From Mesorhabditis belari (lineage: Eukaryota > Nematoda > Chromadorea > Rhabditida > Rhabditidae): a stretch of DNA of 64,000 nucleotides. The position numbers and the translations under genes are program-made. The stretch spans positions 3,100,501 to 3,164,500 of the forward strand of contig CAUEEP010000731.1 of the NCBI GenBank assembly GCA_958450365.1. Direction: 5' to 3'. The notes under the pieces were generated by a model. That model was not told the origin of the DNA and did not search any database. It saw only the letters and a list, made by a program, of their open reading frames with translations. Position 1 is the stretch's first letter, and each line of letters starts with the position of its first letter. Positions 31,880 through 43,000 of this stretch are shown here, in pieces.

Positions 31880-32125
31880 AGATTTCTTTAGCTGAATAGC
31901 TTTTAGCTTTTAGCTGAATAGCTTTTAGCTTTTAGCTGAATAGCTTTTAGCTTTTAGCTGAATAGCTTTTAGCTAAATAGCTTTTAGCTGAATAGCTTTT
32001 AGCTTTTAGCTAAAGCCTAAGCCTGAGCTGAAAGCTTTTAGCTAAAGCCTAAGCCTGAGCTGAAAGCTTTTAGCTAAAGCCTAAGCCTGAGCTAAAAGCT
32101 TTTAGCCAATAGCTTTTAGCATCAT
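31880..32125. repeat. AGCTTTTAGCTGAAT-type repeat
   Basis: AGCTTTTAGCTGAATAGCTT words repeat, then a 29-bp unit GCTAAAGCCTAAGCCTGAGC repeats three times. Confidence 0.9.
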
Positions 32126-32180
32126 CGATGTCGTCACCCTTTTTGACTACCAGACTTTGTGGAACAGATCAAAAAATTTC

Positions 32181-32257
32181 GGGCGCTGCCAGGACTCCAA
32201 CCCGCGACCTCTCGCCTACCAGGCAACTGTGCTAACCATTAGACCACCGGGTAGTTC
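32181..32257 (-). repeat. tRNA-like (SINE-like) element, copy 2
   Basis: On the minus strand it reads GGTGGTCTAATGGTTAGCAC, an anticodon-arm-like TTGC-CTGGTAG-GCGA, and GCGGGTTGGAGTCC, followed by TTTTTT. The seven-base loop would place GGT at the anticodon with T before it, but the T stem is poorly paired. It shares the A-box region and the T-run-GATCT flank with the copy at 3093-3176. Confidence 0.6.
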
Positions 32258-32960
32258 GCATCTCCTACTCCAAAAGAAGTTAACTTTATGCTCCCCAAAA
32301 AAAACCCAAACACCAGACATTTTAAATCCTTTTTAATGTTATTTTGCAGAAAAATAAATTGTCTTTTCTAATAAAAGAAGTAAAATTTTTGTTATTTTTA
32401 CAAAAGTACGAAAAAAGAAAACAAAAAGACTTTTCTAAACAGCCTAATTTTATTTATTATTTATAGAGTTTCAAAAATTTCAAATCGATAAGATATCAGC
32501 AAAATTTCTGAGGTTTTTTTTTTGAGGGAAACGAATTTTCAGAGAATTCTTTTTCCCGTCTCCACCCACTTTTCGAAAGCTTTTCTCAGCGGATTTCCCT
32601 CTTTTTCTTTTTCTCTTTCTTTTCACCTTTGAAGGGGATTTGTGTCACATAAACTCAACTCATTCCAACAAAGCACAGCTGACTCTTTGAAAGAGTTGAA
32701 GAGTTGGAACATTTCGAGGAATTTCGAGCAACACAAAGATCAAGTTTGAATTAAAATAGGGAAAATTGATGTGTTTCTGAGAAATTTTTTGGGTAAATAT
32801 TTCAAAATTGTAAAGATACTTTTTATAGATCTAGCTATTCCTAGCTAAGATCTAGCTAAGAGCTATTCCTCTTTTTCGAGATTTATTCAAAGTTAATCCC
32901 ACGGTTATTTCAAGGAGAGGTTCTTTCGTTTAGAAGCTTGAGTTTACTCTTCCTTCTAGT
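32258..32960. other. Stretch without a gene
   Basis: AT-rich, with a TAGCTATTCCTAGCTAAGAT-type small repeat at 32830-32875. No exon is supported. Confidence 0.5.
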
Positions 32961-32962
32961 AT

Positions 32963-33219
32963 TAAGTGTGGTCACTTGGTGACTGCGCGACTCGCGCCGA
33001 AGACAGCTTCAGGCGGGGAGTTTGGCTGGGGCGGTACATCTGTCAAATCGTAACGCAGGTGTCCTAAGGCTGGCTCAGAGAGGACAGAAACCTCTCGTAG
33101 AGTAAAAGGGCAAAAGCCAACTTGATCTTGATTTTCAGTACGAATACAGACCGCGAAAGCGTGGCCTATCGATCCTTTTGAATAAGAAAGTTTCTTGCAA
33201 GAGGTGTCAGAAAAGTTAA
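32963..33219 (+). pseudogene. 28S rRNA fragment (domain V region)
   Basis: GGCGGGGAGTTTGGCTGGGG, TAACGCAGGTGTCCTAAGGC, TTGATTTTCAGTACGAATAC and GAGGTGTCAGAAAAGTTA are words of the eukaryotic large-subunit rRNA just 5' of and leading into the peptidyl-transferase region. They occur in the correct order over about 255 bp. It is isolated: neither side continues into rRNA. A few changes from the universal sequence (GGCTGGCTC for GGCGAGCTC) suggest decay. It is joined directly to the 5'-truncated end of a LINE in the same orientation. Confidence 0.9.
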
Positions 33220-33690
33220 AAGTTTAGAAATTAATTCCCGTCACCTCCAATAGCTTTGTGTAAAACTCTTTTCCAATTTGAACTGCCAGAATTTGGAATC
33301 GATTTCCCAGAATTTTGTGGGAGTTCAATAGTCTCGAAACCTTTAAATGATCTGTAGATGATCTTGAGCTTGAAGCTCTAAGTGGAGTCTTTTGACGTTA
33401 TCTGTTGCTATCCATATGTCGTAGCCGTTTACGAAATTCAGCCGCTAACGAATCATTCGTTAGCAGCTAGCTGTTAACTAATGAAATTTTTCGCTAGCCG
33501 TTAACGAATCATTCGTTAGCGGCTGAATTTCGTAAACGGCTACGACACATATCTTCCATACATTATATCGTTTTGCTTTTTTATCGGCCATTTTTCGTGT
33601 TATGTATTATGAATTCATGTGTGTATTCATCTTAAATCTAGCGTACTTTATTTCAGGCCTAAATAAAGTATCTATATATATAAAATTGAC
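33220..33690 (+). mobile_element. LINE family 2, copy 1, 5'-truncated
   Basis: The plus strand, with stops and frame slips, encodes a reverse transcriptase tail (ARIWNRFPRILWEFNSLETF). A 3' untranslated part follows, with a long hairpin (33412-33550) and an AAATAAAGTA end near 33670. The copy at 53740-54115 matches it base for base over most of its length and begins at nearly the same 5' position. Confidence 0.75.
33412..33550. repeat. Long hairpin in the LINE 3' region
   Basis: TATGTCGTAGCCGTTTACGA, AATTCAGCCGCTAACGAATC is mirrored by GATTCGTTAGCGGCTGAATT, TCGTAAACGGCTACGACA. In this copy a second, shorter GCTAGC-centred inverted piece of about 50 bp is inserted in the loop. Confidence 0.9.
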
Positions 33691-33810
33691 AGTTTTATCG
33701 TCACTCTAATAAACAGAAACTTGCTAAAGTTTTTGAAATGATTGAAATGTAAAGAATAGAGAAAAGAATGGTTTATTGATAGGCAGCCGGGAAATGTACT
33801 AGGTTGAGCA

Positions 33811-34340
33811 GAAAAGTAATGTCGATTTTTGTCACAAAAATTGTTGAGCAAAAAAGTTGAGCAAAAAAGTAATGTCGGTTTTTGTGACAAAAATGTTTAT
33901 TGCTAAAAGCATAAACAAATGCACATCAATCAATGAGATATTCTCTCATTATTGATGATGACTTGTTCCTCATCTTCGTCGTAATTCCCTGATCCTATCC
34001 TCAAGAAAAAATGGAGAGTTTTTGAGCCAAAATAAGTGTGAACTGCTTTTTTTTTGATCTGTGCATGATTCTCGACCTTTTCTCCCATAAGAGAACTCTT
34101 CAACGACCGAAATGAAAAAATAATCTGATGAGGTAATCCGATGAGGCAAAGTTCGGGCTATAAGATGCGTGCGGCAAAAGTTTCCAAACAAGCTCGTCGA
34201 TTTTTTTGGCGAGTGATTTTTGTACGTGTGAGGTTTTGCATTATCATGCAAAAATAGAACTTTTGTTGTCGTTCTTTTGATGAAACATTGCCAACAACGG
34301 GAATTTAAAACCGACATCACTTTTTCCTCAACCTAATAGT
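33811..34340 (-). mobile_element. Decayed mariner-like transposon
   Basis: Ends TAGGTTGAGCAGAAAAGTAA and (as complement) TAGGTTGAGGAAAAAGTGAT form about 28-bp terminal inverted repeats bounded by TA. The minus strand carries the C-terminal third of a mariner-type transposase with frame slips: FLHDNAKPHT is the second catalytic Asp motif, and LPHRITSSDYFF aligns with the third-Asp region. The N-terminal two thirds are deleted. The left terminal repeat is partly duplicated at 33843-33892. It is inactive. Confidence 0.75.
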
Positions 34341-35318
34341 TGAGATTAGGCTCAGCAGTTGTGTTAAAGGAAAATTTTAGAAACTTTCTAATTTTCCTAC
34401 AACCTACACAACTGTTTTTACTTTTCCAAGACTTTCACAAGTTGCACAGAAATTTAAATTGATCCTTAAATCAAAAAAATCAAAAATTGTTAGCATTTCA
34501 ATGATATACTGAGGTTATCGGACATTTGATAAGCGCCCTGCCCCGGCATTGGAAATCCAAATTTAAGCTCAACGATCCTAGTGTTGGGGTGTTGAATTTA
34601 AATACTCTTGATTAGATGCACCAAATCTTTCTCTGTCGATTAATCTTTCTCTGTTGATTATTAGATGCGCCAAATCTTTCTCCGTCGATTGGTGGAAAAA
34701 GTATTTACATTGAGCAACCCAATCGCAAAAAAATTTGAGCTTAAAGTTAGATTGTGAATGGGAAAGGTGGCATGCATCAAATGTCCCACAATTATAAACA
34801 AAATCAAGAGGATTTCTTAAAAAAAAGTACGAATTCTCGAAATTGGGCATCGGTGGAAAGAGGAAGAAAAAGAAAGAAAAAGAAAGAAAAAGGAAGAAAG
34901 AGGAAGAAAGGGGAAGAAAAGGAAAGAAAAAGAAAGAAAAGAAAGAAAAGAAAATGTATTTACGTAAAAGAAAACGAGATGCGATATGGGAATTGGGTGA
35001 AATGGAGAAGGGAAAAGCGAAAGAAAAGAGAAATTGAGATATTCAATGGATGAAAAAAAGGATGGAAAGAGCAAGAAGAGATTCCCACGAATCGCCATTT
35101 CATCAGAGATCACTCATGAGACAAAAAAGAACAAATTCGAAAACTTTCAGCATAGAGGGTAATCCGTTTTCTAAAATCTGTCAACTTTCGATAGCTAGAC
35201 ATTTTTTAGAAAGGAAGGAAATCATTTGAAATGAAAACATTTTACCCCAAGGCAAAGCTCACTATCATTTTCAAATGAGTTCAAATCAGATTTTGAAAAA
35301 TGACACCACTAAAAGCTT
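34341..35318. other. Stretch with low-complexity repeat, no gene supported
   Basis: A duplicated ATTAGATGC(A/G)CCAAATCTTTCTC word occurs at about 34614 and 34662. An AAGAAAGAGGAAG purine tract runs 34857-34955. The Lys/Arg/Glu-rich and Phe/Leu-rich ORFs over it are by-products. Confidence 0.5.
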
Positions 35319-35528
35319 ACCAAGACGGATTCCTTGGTAAGCTTTGGGTCCAAGACACCGGATTTTGGGTCGAGTCCGACTACGACTCAAATGCTCGAGA
35401 TCCGTCTCGATGAAGTCGAAAAGCAGCGAAATACTGCTTTTATTAGCGATGATGTTCTCGTGGTGAATCTAAATAAATGCTTATTTCAATTGCGCACCAG
35501 GCCTAGGCAAGCCCTTTACCGCCTTTAG
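35319..35528 (+). CDS. Isolated open frame, possible terminal exon
   Basis: A non-repetitive plus frame after an AAAAG encodes about 70 residues (TPDFGSSPTTTQMLEIRLDE, then SDDVLVVNLNKCLFQL) and ends at TAG. Base composition is coding-like. No upstream exons or start could be assigned and I do not recognise it. It may be a gene 3' end or a relic. Confidence 0.25.
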   Translation, partial: TKTDSLVSFGSKTPDFGSSPTTTQMLEIRLDEVEKQRNTAFISDDVLVVNLNKCLFQLRTRPRQALYRL

Positions 35529-35978
35529 CCCAAGCTTCTTGCTTGTGTTATTGGGATTGTTGATTTTATAACATTCTATCAAAAAATATATAAACTTGTT
35601 TCAAAAGTTTTATCCCCCTCAAAGCGTTTCGATTGATGCCATCTCTTGCTTCGTGTCTTGAGCCAATTTTGATCTTCTTGATCTTGAAACACATGAACTT
35701 GCAAAATCCAGTTCACATTTCCGATATGTGAATTTGCGTGGATAAAAGTCACAAGAACCATCCTTTCAGATCAAGGCTTCGAAAACAAATAGTTTGTTAA
35801 AATGCAAAAAGTGACTCGTTGCCCATATCTAGTTCAAGGTGGAACAACCTTAAAAGGTTAACTTTCAAATTGTTGTCAAGAATTCAACAGTTATTAGCTT
35901 CATTAAAGCTCAATCATTAAAGCTTTATGTCAACAATCAAAATACCGATAAACAAATATGAAAGAACAAGAAAAAACT

Positions 35979-38957
35979 CTAACATTTCGTTTCCGTTTCT
36001 TCCTTTGATTGAGCCTTCTTTGTGGCGGGCACGCGTTCAACCTGTAGACGAAACTCGGGCACCTTCAGTAGCCGACTCAATGCTGCCGCTTCAATCTGAA
36101 AAATAAAAATTTAATTAATTTAATTGAAATTAGAACTAAAAATTTGAGTTGGATCTGGCCTAAACAAATTTTAATTTTACATAATGTAACTTTTATATCG
36201 TTTGAAATTTCATTTTTGAGCAAGATCAAGCCTTGTGATTAAGGGCGTAAGTTGATGAGACAAGTTTTGAAATTGGAAGAGCGTACACAGCGCATACAAC
36301 TTACCAAATTGCTGCTGGGAACGGCATTCACTGAGTGCACGGCAATACATCCACGGAGTGATCGTTTCGACTCGCCTCGTAGTAGAACAGATTTTGGGTA
36401 GTCTAAATAAGAGAATTATGATTCAATACTCTATTAAATCGAGTACTTCTCCAACCAACCGTTTTTAAGTACAAGTGTTACCTTCTTACCTGAATAGAGA
36501 AAATTTATGGGTGAATATAGTCATACTACAGTTTTAAGATCGAGTAAATCAGAAAAACTAGTCGAAATAAAAGTGTTCATCCGAAAAACGAAACGTGTCA
36601 AATTATCCAAAAAGCTAGACTAAAGATATTTGGCTTTATCGGCTAAATAATTTAATTCCGACTTTTTGCAGGTAGGACACAGGGTTGCAAAAGATCTTGA
36701 GTTTTCAAAGATAAAACTAACCCGAAAGATATGGACGAGCAAATTTTGAATCAACTCCTATCAAACAAAGCATGTTCAAGGCGTCATAAGGTGCTCGAAG
36801 ATCAATAACCTAGAATTAATCTTCTTGCATACTTCTTCAAGACCTCACATCTCTGGCCCCAGATGAAAAGATGATTCCTCTTCTTCTCAAAGCTTGCATG
36901 AGAAATCGACCATTTGAGAGCATCTGAATAATAATTTAATACGTGTATTTCAATAAAATTTACCATTCTCCTAGCATAACTGTCCCCGAGTGCAGATGCA
37001 TAACTTATCTAAGGCAAACGTCAACGATAAAAGATTAATTTCACCTCAAAGACAACACCCTCATCTCGGATTGCTTCAATTTTCTTAGACATCATAAGCC
37101 AACCAGTCTAAAGTAAAAAATATGCGAGACATAAACATTTAGGTACCTTCGATGACTGCTCGTAGGTAACAATGTCAAAGAAGTCCGTTTTTCTTTGTAA
37201 TGTGTTAAGGATCGCATCAGAACCAGGGCGTACCGCAATCAGGTCATACTAAAGTAAAAATTATAATACTCTATGAAACACTGATTTACAAAGATTGACT
37301 TCTGCCAAATAGATGAACTCAATAGTTTAGGTTTTAAAGTAATTTTGTTTTCCAGTCATTCTGTAATTGAAAAGAGTCAAAAGTTTACCTTTTTCAGCTG
37401 AGAATTGTTGAAGAAGTTGTGTAATGCATTCTGCTCATTTAAGCTGACAGTGATCCGACTAAAAATATAAAGTTGCAATATCACCAAACAAAAAACAAAC
37501 AAACCTAAATTGCCGTAATCGTTTCCCATTGCTTTCCAATACTGTCACATCGACCTTTTTCACATCAACAATGTATGGATCGGGAATTGGTTCAGCTAAA
37601 ACGAAGATAAATAGTTCTGTTCAATAACAACTCACGCTTTTTGAGTGTTTTTTTCTGCCTCTTCACTGGTGGTTCTTGCGTTTCATCGGCTGATGTAGCT
37701 TCGCTTGACTAAATTTGATAATAAAATACATCTACACGATCGAAATAACAATTCTAAAGAGGTGGAGCATCAGGGTTTGCAAGGCAGTGAAGGTCTTAGA
37801 AATTTGCATATTTTCTGAAATCTCCACATTTACATCGGAAGACATAAAAATTTGCGTTCAACCGTCAAATATAAGGAGCTTCTCCTCAATTGCGGTATCT
37901 CTCCACTTCAACCGACAAGATGGTCCAATCGATCCCACCCGGCGACATCACCACTCAACCCAACGCCAAGATCGTCTTCAATGGCCCCTACGAGTTCAAG
38001 CACAACATCAAGGTATTATTTTCCTCGCTTTACTTTTTGAGTGTTTCGGGCTCGTTCTTATTTAAACAATTTCATTTTCACTTTTATTTTGTTTCATTTA
38101 GGTGATCAACTCAAGCAATCGTCGCATTGGATGGGCCCACACGGCAACCGATATGGAGCGTCTCGAAGTCGACCCACCATGCGGTGTCTTGGACCCGAAG
38201 GAAGCCATCTTAGTAAGTTTTCCTTTATTTTTGTCTCTGTTCATTCCTTTTTCAGACTAAATTTTCTTCTTTAGGTCGCGGTTTCATGCAATGCCTTCGA
38301 CGTGAACTATGAGGACACCAACAACGACCGCATCACCATCGAATGGACCAACGCTCCCGACGGTGCCAGCAAGCAATTCCGCCGCGAGTGGTTCCAAAGC
38401 CCCAAAATCCTCCGTCGAAAGGATCTCCTCATCGAGTATAATCACTAAATCACTAGCCACTTTTTTTCGTGAATAAAATCTTTTGTAAACTGTTTCTTTT
38501 TGGTCGAAAAACACAACAAATTAACGGTCCTCTGCAAAAAAAACCACAAAAATCACAATGAACTCTCTGGTCCCCAATAAAGTTTGATATTTGTCTCATT
38601 TTGTTGATCAGATTTCAGAAAATGGCATTGACATGAGTCAAACTTTAAAAGTGGATACCATACAAAGTTCTGTTACAACGTATCTTACTATTTCTACTAT
38701 TTTTTTGACAAGTTTGCTCGCAAAGCTAAAAATGATACCTCAATCGAAGCGTACGGGTCGCCGATATCTCTGTTGATCACCACCGTGTCGTACCCCATCA
38801 AGACAGCCCTGTTGACTAGCTCCAACGTTATAGCTAAAGGCAAAATATTCTTAGTCATGAGACGAGATTATTACTTACCTTCATTTCCAGAATGTATTAA
38901 GTTCATCTCAGCAAAATCGAAGCCCTTTGGAGACGGCTCGAACTCGTGCCCGGTCAT
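35979..38957 (-). CDS. RNase P/MRP protein subunit p30 (RPP30 family)
   Basis: Twelve exons: 38957-38879, 38833-38739, 37708-37636, 37595-37505, 37458-37389, 37248-37147, 37107-37045, 37008-36964, 36923-36849, 36809-36722, 36402-36305 and 36095-35979, 331 residues, all phases agreeing. Landmarks: N-terminal FAEMNL, then [68 protein letters not shown], and [11 protein letters not shown]. This order matches the PHP/TIM-barrel-like p30 subunit that binds the catalytic RNA in nuclear tRNA 5' processing. A charged insert (KRQKK) separates the first strand from the rest. Family tails beyond the ESKR motif vary; this one ends basic/acidic. Intron 2 is 1030 bp and contains a complete major sperm protein gene on the other strand; all other introns are short. 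Confidence 0.9.
37864..37876 (+). promoter_or_regulatory. TATA-like box of the sperm protein gene
   Basis: AAATATAAGGAG lies about 50 bases before the ATG at 37920, inside intron 2 of the p30 gene. Spacing suits a TATA box for a short untrans-spliced leader, as known for sperm protein genes. Inference only. Confidence 0.4.
37920..38448 (+). CDS. msp: Major sperm protein (MSP)
   Basis: Three exons: 37920-38012, 38102-38212 and 38275-38448, 125 residues. Family hallmarks throughout: [13 protein letters not shown] at the start, [47 protein letters not shown] and KQFRREWFQ near the end. MSP is an immunoglobulin-fold cytoskeletal protein that polymerises to drive amoeboid crawling of nematode sperm. 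Length is one or two residues short of the usual 126-127. It differs from the highly conserved consensus in the DDKHTYH loop (here EFKHN) and after the second PPCG block. It is nested in intron 2 of the p30 gene on the opposite strand. Confidence 0.95.
38472..38477 (+). terminator. Poly(A) signal of the sperm protein gene
   Basis: AATAAA lies 24 bases after the stop codon and still upstream (on the plus strand) of p30 exon 2. A second AATAAA follows at about 38577. Confidence 0.6.
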
Positions 38958-39098
38958 CGGGAATAAATAACATTTAAAGTTTTGGGCACAATAAAACTTA
39001 GAACAAATAGTTTATCAAAAACTTGCTTTATCTTTTTGTGTGCTTTGTTCTCACAATTGCAATTCTCCAATAAAACTTGTACAAAGTAGGTATAACAA

Positions 39099-39268
39099 TG
39101 GGGGGTGGCCACTTTGGGCCAAATTTTTGCGTAACTCGCCATAACTTTCTTCCAAATGGGCCAATCTTTATGATTTTGTAGATCTCAACAAGTGCAACAA
39201 AATCATAAAGATTGGCCGACTTAGGAAAGTTGCGAGAAAAAAAATTGGCGCAAGGTAGCCACCCCCAT
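39099..39268. mobile_element. MITE family H, copy 2
   Basis: GGGTGGCCACTTTGGGCCAA to GGTAGCCACCCCC. The arms and central CCAATCTTTATGATTTTGTA match copy 1 at 22621-22825. It sits between the p30 start and the importin alpha 3' end. Confidence 0.8.
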
Positions 39269-39299
39269 AACAATGTGATATCGCAATATTCTTTCAATC

Positions 39300-40069
39300 C
39301 ACGATTTATTTAAACAATTTATTTGTAAAAAATAACTTGGCCACTTTCCGAGTGACCATATAAACACGTCTATGAATGGAAATGAAAACAAAAACTTGGA
39401 AAGATAGAACGACAAAGTTCAAAAAAGGTTATCACAAGATTCTTTAAAGAGAGTAAATAGCAATGACAACTGATAGAAGTCACGATGACAGCGACACAAA
39501 CCGGCAGGCAACTCTTTTTGCGAACAAGTAAACACATAAAGGTAGTCGAAAAACGACTCACTGTTAGAAGACACACACGCACTGAATAGACCGGTAAAAG
39601 ACGAGATTAGATGGGCAGAACCATAACGAATAAAAATTCGCAAAGAAATCAGCAGAACAAGTCCACATCTGGCACAACATATTTAAAATAAACTTTATAT
39701 TGCTGATCTCTTTACGATCAAAAATTTTTAAACAAATAAGGATAGACGGGGGTCTAGAAGAGTGAATAACATAAATAAGGCTGAACGGCTAGTGCAAGAA
39801 AATTACATTCAATTTTAAAAGTTACCAACAGTTAAGCGACTGAGCAACAAATTTACGCGCAATACAAAAGTGGGGGGAGAGCAAATTTAGAACAACCCAG
39901 TCGCACGCGCGCAATATTCACAAAAAATAATGAAGGGATATGAGTGAAAGCAAATAATTTGGAAGCCGCAGCGAAGACAGAAAAATCAAAGTAGGGCAGA
40001 CCCATAGCGAACACACAGACATAAAAACACACATTTTAAAAAGAGATTTTAAGAAGTTGCTTTGGGCAT
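39300..40069 (-). other. Downstream region of importin alpha
   Basis: No exon is seen. Minus-strand AATAAA motifs near 39306-39323 could end a long 3' untranslated region. If they are not used, this is plain intergenic DNA. Confidence 0.4.
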
Positions 40070-43000
40070 CTAGGCGAATTTCCAGCCATCTGCAGGTGCG
40101 GTGCCACCGAATGGGTCGTTTGATGAAGACTCGATTGGAACCTCTTCATCTTCCCTAAAAGAGACTTTGATGTTTGTTGGTAAAAATTAAAATGACAAAT
40201 ATAGAACCAAAAAAACTTACGAGAAATATTCGTTGATGATACCAAATGCCAATTTGTAGACCATCTCGTTCTCGTGCGTTTGCAACACTTCGATCTTGTC
40301 CAGTCCACCACACTCTTCTATTTGGGTTGTTGCCAGGGTCAATAGCTCGGGGCCGGCCGTTTGACACACTTTCAAGATGTTCGTCAGCCCGTCAAGAATC
40401 ACCTAAACATGGAAATGTATGGAAACAGACTTTCTCCATTTACATTTAGCATTTGAACCTCCGTTTGTGGGCTCAACAAGCCACAGCAAGGTGCAATGAC
40501 TCCAAACTCGACCTAAAGTTAGATAATTACTCGGATGTTCAAAGGAAATTACACTACCATTTTCAACACCTGCTCTGGTCTCCCGGAGATCGTAATATTG
40601 CTGATCGCCCATGCTCCTAAACCAAATTTTATTGAGGTTTTAAACAATAAACCATAAATTTTCGCCCTACATAACTCAGTAACAACATACACCTAGGTAG
40701 CAGCGAAGACCCAAATAACAGTTTAGTAAAGCTTGCTCGCAGATGTTCATATCTGGTGATGAAAGTAGTACAAAGAAGACAGGCACAGCACCAGCTTCCA
40801 GAACAGCTAGCGCTTGCCTCGAATTCTCAGAAGCAAATTAGTTAAGACCTACCACCCTATCGAAGAATTTTATCGAAATTTTAAACAAGATATCCAGGCC
40901 CGCATCTAACGGGGGGACAAGCCCCTGTCCTCTTGATATATAGAAACGTTGCGTACCTTCAAACTGCAGGTTTGATAGCGGGAAACTAGGACAATGGATA
41001 AAAATTTTAATTAAATGTTAACAATAACTGTTGGCATTTAAATAAATAATGTTAACAAACAATAAACCTTAGATTCTAACTTAACACAATAATTAAGGTG
41101 GTTTGAGTCCATGGTTCTAGTGGCAACCTTGATAGGCGCTATTTATTACACGCAGCGGTTGACTTTCAAGTCCTCCACGAGCACCAACGGTGATATACGG
41201 GAATAAGATGCAGTTGAACTTAAACTTGCAATGCAATGCACTGTTATCGGAGCAAGTCATTGCATTGTTAAACTGTTGCTCGTGTCTAGTTTTTTAACAT
41301 ACTTATTGTTGTTGCCTAGGTGCATGTTGTTGTTGATGCCGTTAGACCGAGATTACTTAAAAACTTTTAAAATTACCTTCTTTCTTCGTACTATACTCCC
41401 CATGTTCCATGAGAGCAATCACCATCGGGATCAGACCAGCGTCAAACACTTCTTGCACCTGATTCACGTTTCCGGCGGTGATATTCGATAAGAACCAACT
41501 AGCTTCCTAAATTTCTCTACATTACTAGGAGCTTTACCTATACTATTGCTTGCTTGTTTCATATCATACGATGCCCTTGGCTAGTTTATACCTAACATTT
41601 TTGTTCAACTTCGAACAATTATTTGCCTAACTCCAAATGAACGAGCAAAAAAACTACTGCTACAAGTTAAATGTTTCATCGTATTGCGTCAAATAAGTCT
41701 TGTTCCATACACTTTAGTAGGCTATAGTTGAAATCCATTCAAATAACATAAAACTAGCAATACGAAACCGGTGGCAGTAGTTTGATCTTGTTCGTTCATT
41801 ATTTTCAGAGTTAGCAAAGAATTATTTGAAGAAAAACAAAGACAACTGTTTATACGTTAGATTATAAAGCTAGCAAATTATCAACAAGCAAAGCGCATCA
41901 TATGGCATAAAACAAACAAACATAAAAGACAAGACTATACGAATACGAATTATAGAATTACACAAGAACAACAGCCAACCTTTTTGATCTTTTCTTTTTC
42001 ATGTGTGAGTAATCGGGGCATTTGACGAAGGGCATGGTTGTCCAAAACGAGTTGTGTTTGTAAATCGGTCCCCGTCACGATGTTTCCAACAGCTAAAAGA
42101 AAATGGTGATGTTGAAGAAAAACCTAACTGCATACCTCGTAAAGCTGCAGTTTGCACTTTGACATCTTCGTGACCCAAGAGTGGCACCAAATGTGGAACC
42201 TAAAAATAACAAATGATCAACCAAAGTAAAAATCGCATACGATATTGGAGTCGATGACCATTTGAATTTGTGCGTTTCCTCCATCGGTTAGATAGCTGAT
42301 TGCCCACACCGTATCGACGAGAATGTTCGTGTCTTGATGATGAATGAGGAGTGCGAGGGCCGGGAGGATTGCTTGAATTGCTTCTATGCTTGGCGACGGC
42401 TCTTTGTTTCGGCACAAGTTGACCAGCACCCAGGTGACGTTACGGAGAAAGCCGATCGGAATCTCTGGCCGGATGAACTTCAAGAGCGGCCCGAGGATAC
42501 CAAGTGTCAAGCACATGTCGCGATAGTGCGGTCCGTCTCCTAAACAGAAATAAATTAATCAAGTCATCACATCACATAAACTGGGAATATTGGCTCAAAG
42601 GCAAACTACCATTATATTAAACTTAAATATTTTAAAACTTTGGTACTGCTCCAGTTAGAGGTGCTCACTCTAGCGCTGCGACTAGTCAGTGCCTGATTAT
42701 GTACTCTAGCGCATCCAGAGCCATAGCCTAACCCCAGCAAAAAGCATAGAGGTATTTGGCTGACCAGAATCCAAATCTAACCGGAACAGTACCCAACTGA
42801 AGTCTAAACCAACTAAAAAATCTTTCATCAAACACTCACCAATGATATTTCCAAGAGCCCATACAGCTTGCTCGCAGACGTTCATATGTGGTGAAGAAAG
42901 TAGTTCCAAGAAGACGGGCACGGCACCAGATTCCACGACAGCTCGCGTTTGCTCCGAAGTGCCAGACGCAATATTGGTTAAAGCCCAGCAGCCTAATCGA

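Noticed and set aside
42334..42543. Plus ORF of 69 codons
   Set aside because: It is antisense to importin alpha exon 5, whose minus frame carries the armadillo repeats.
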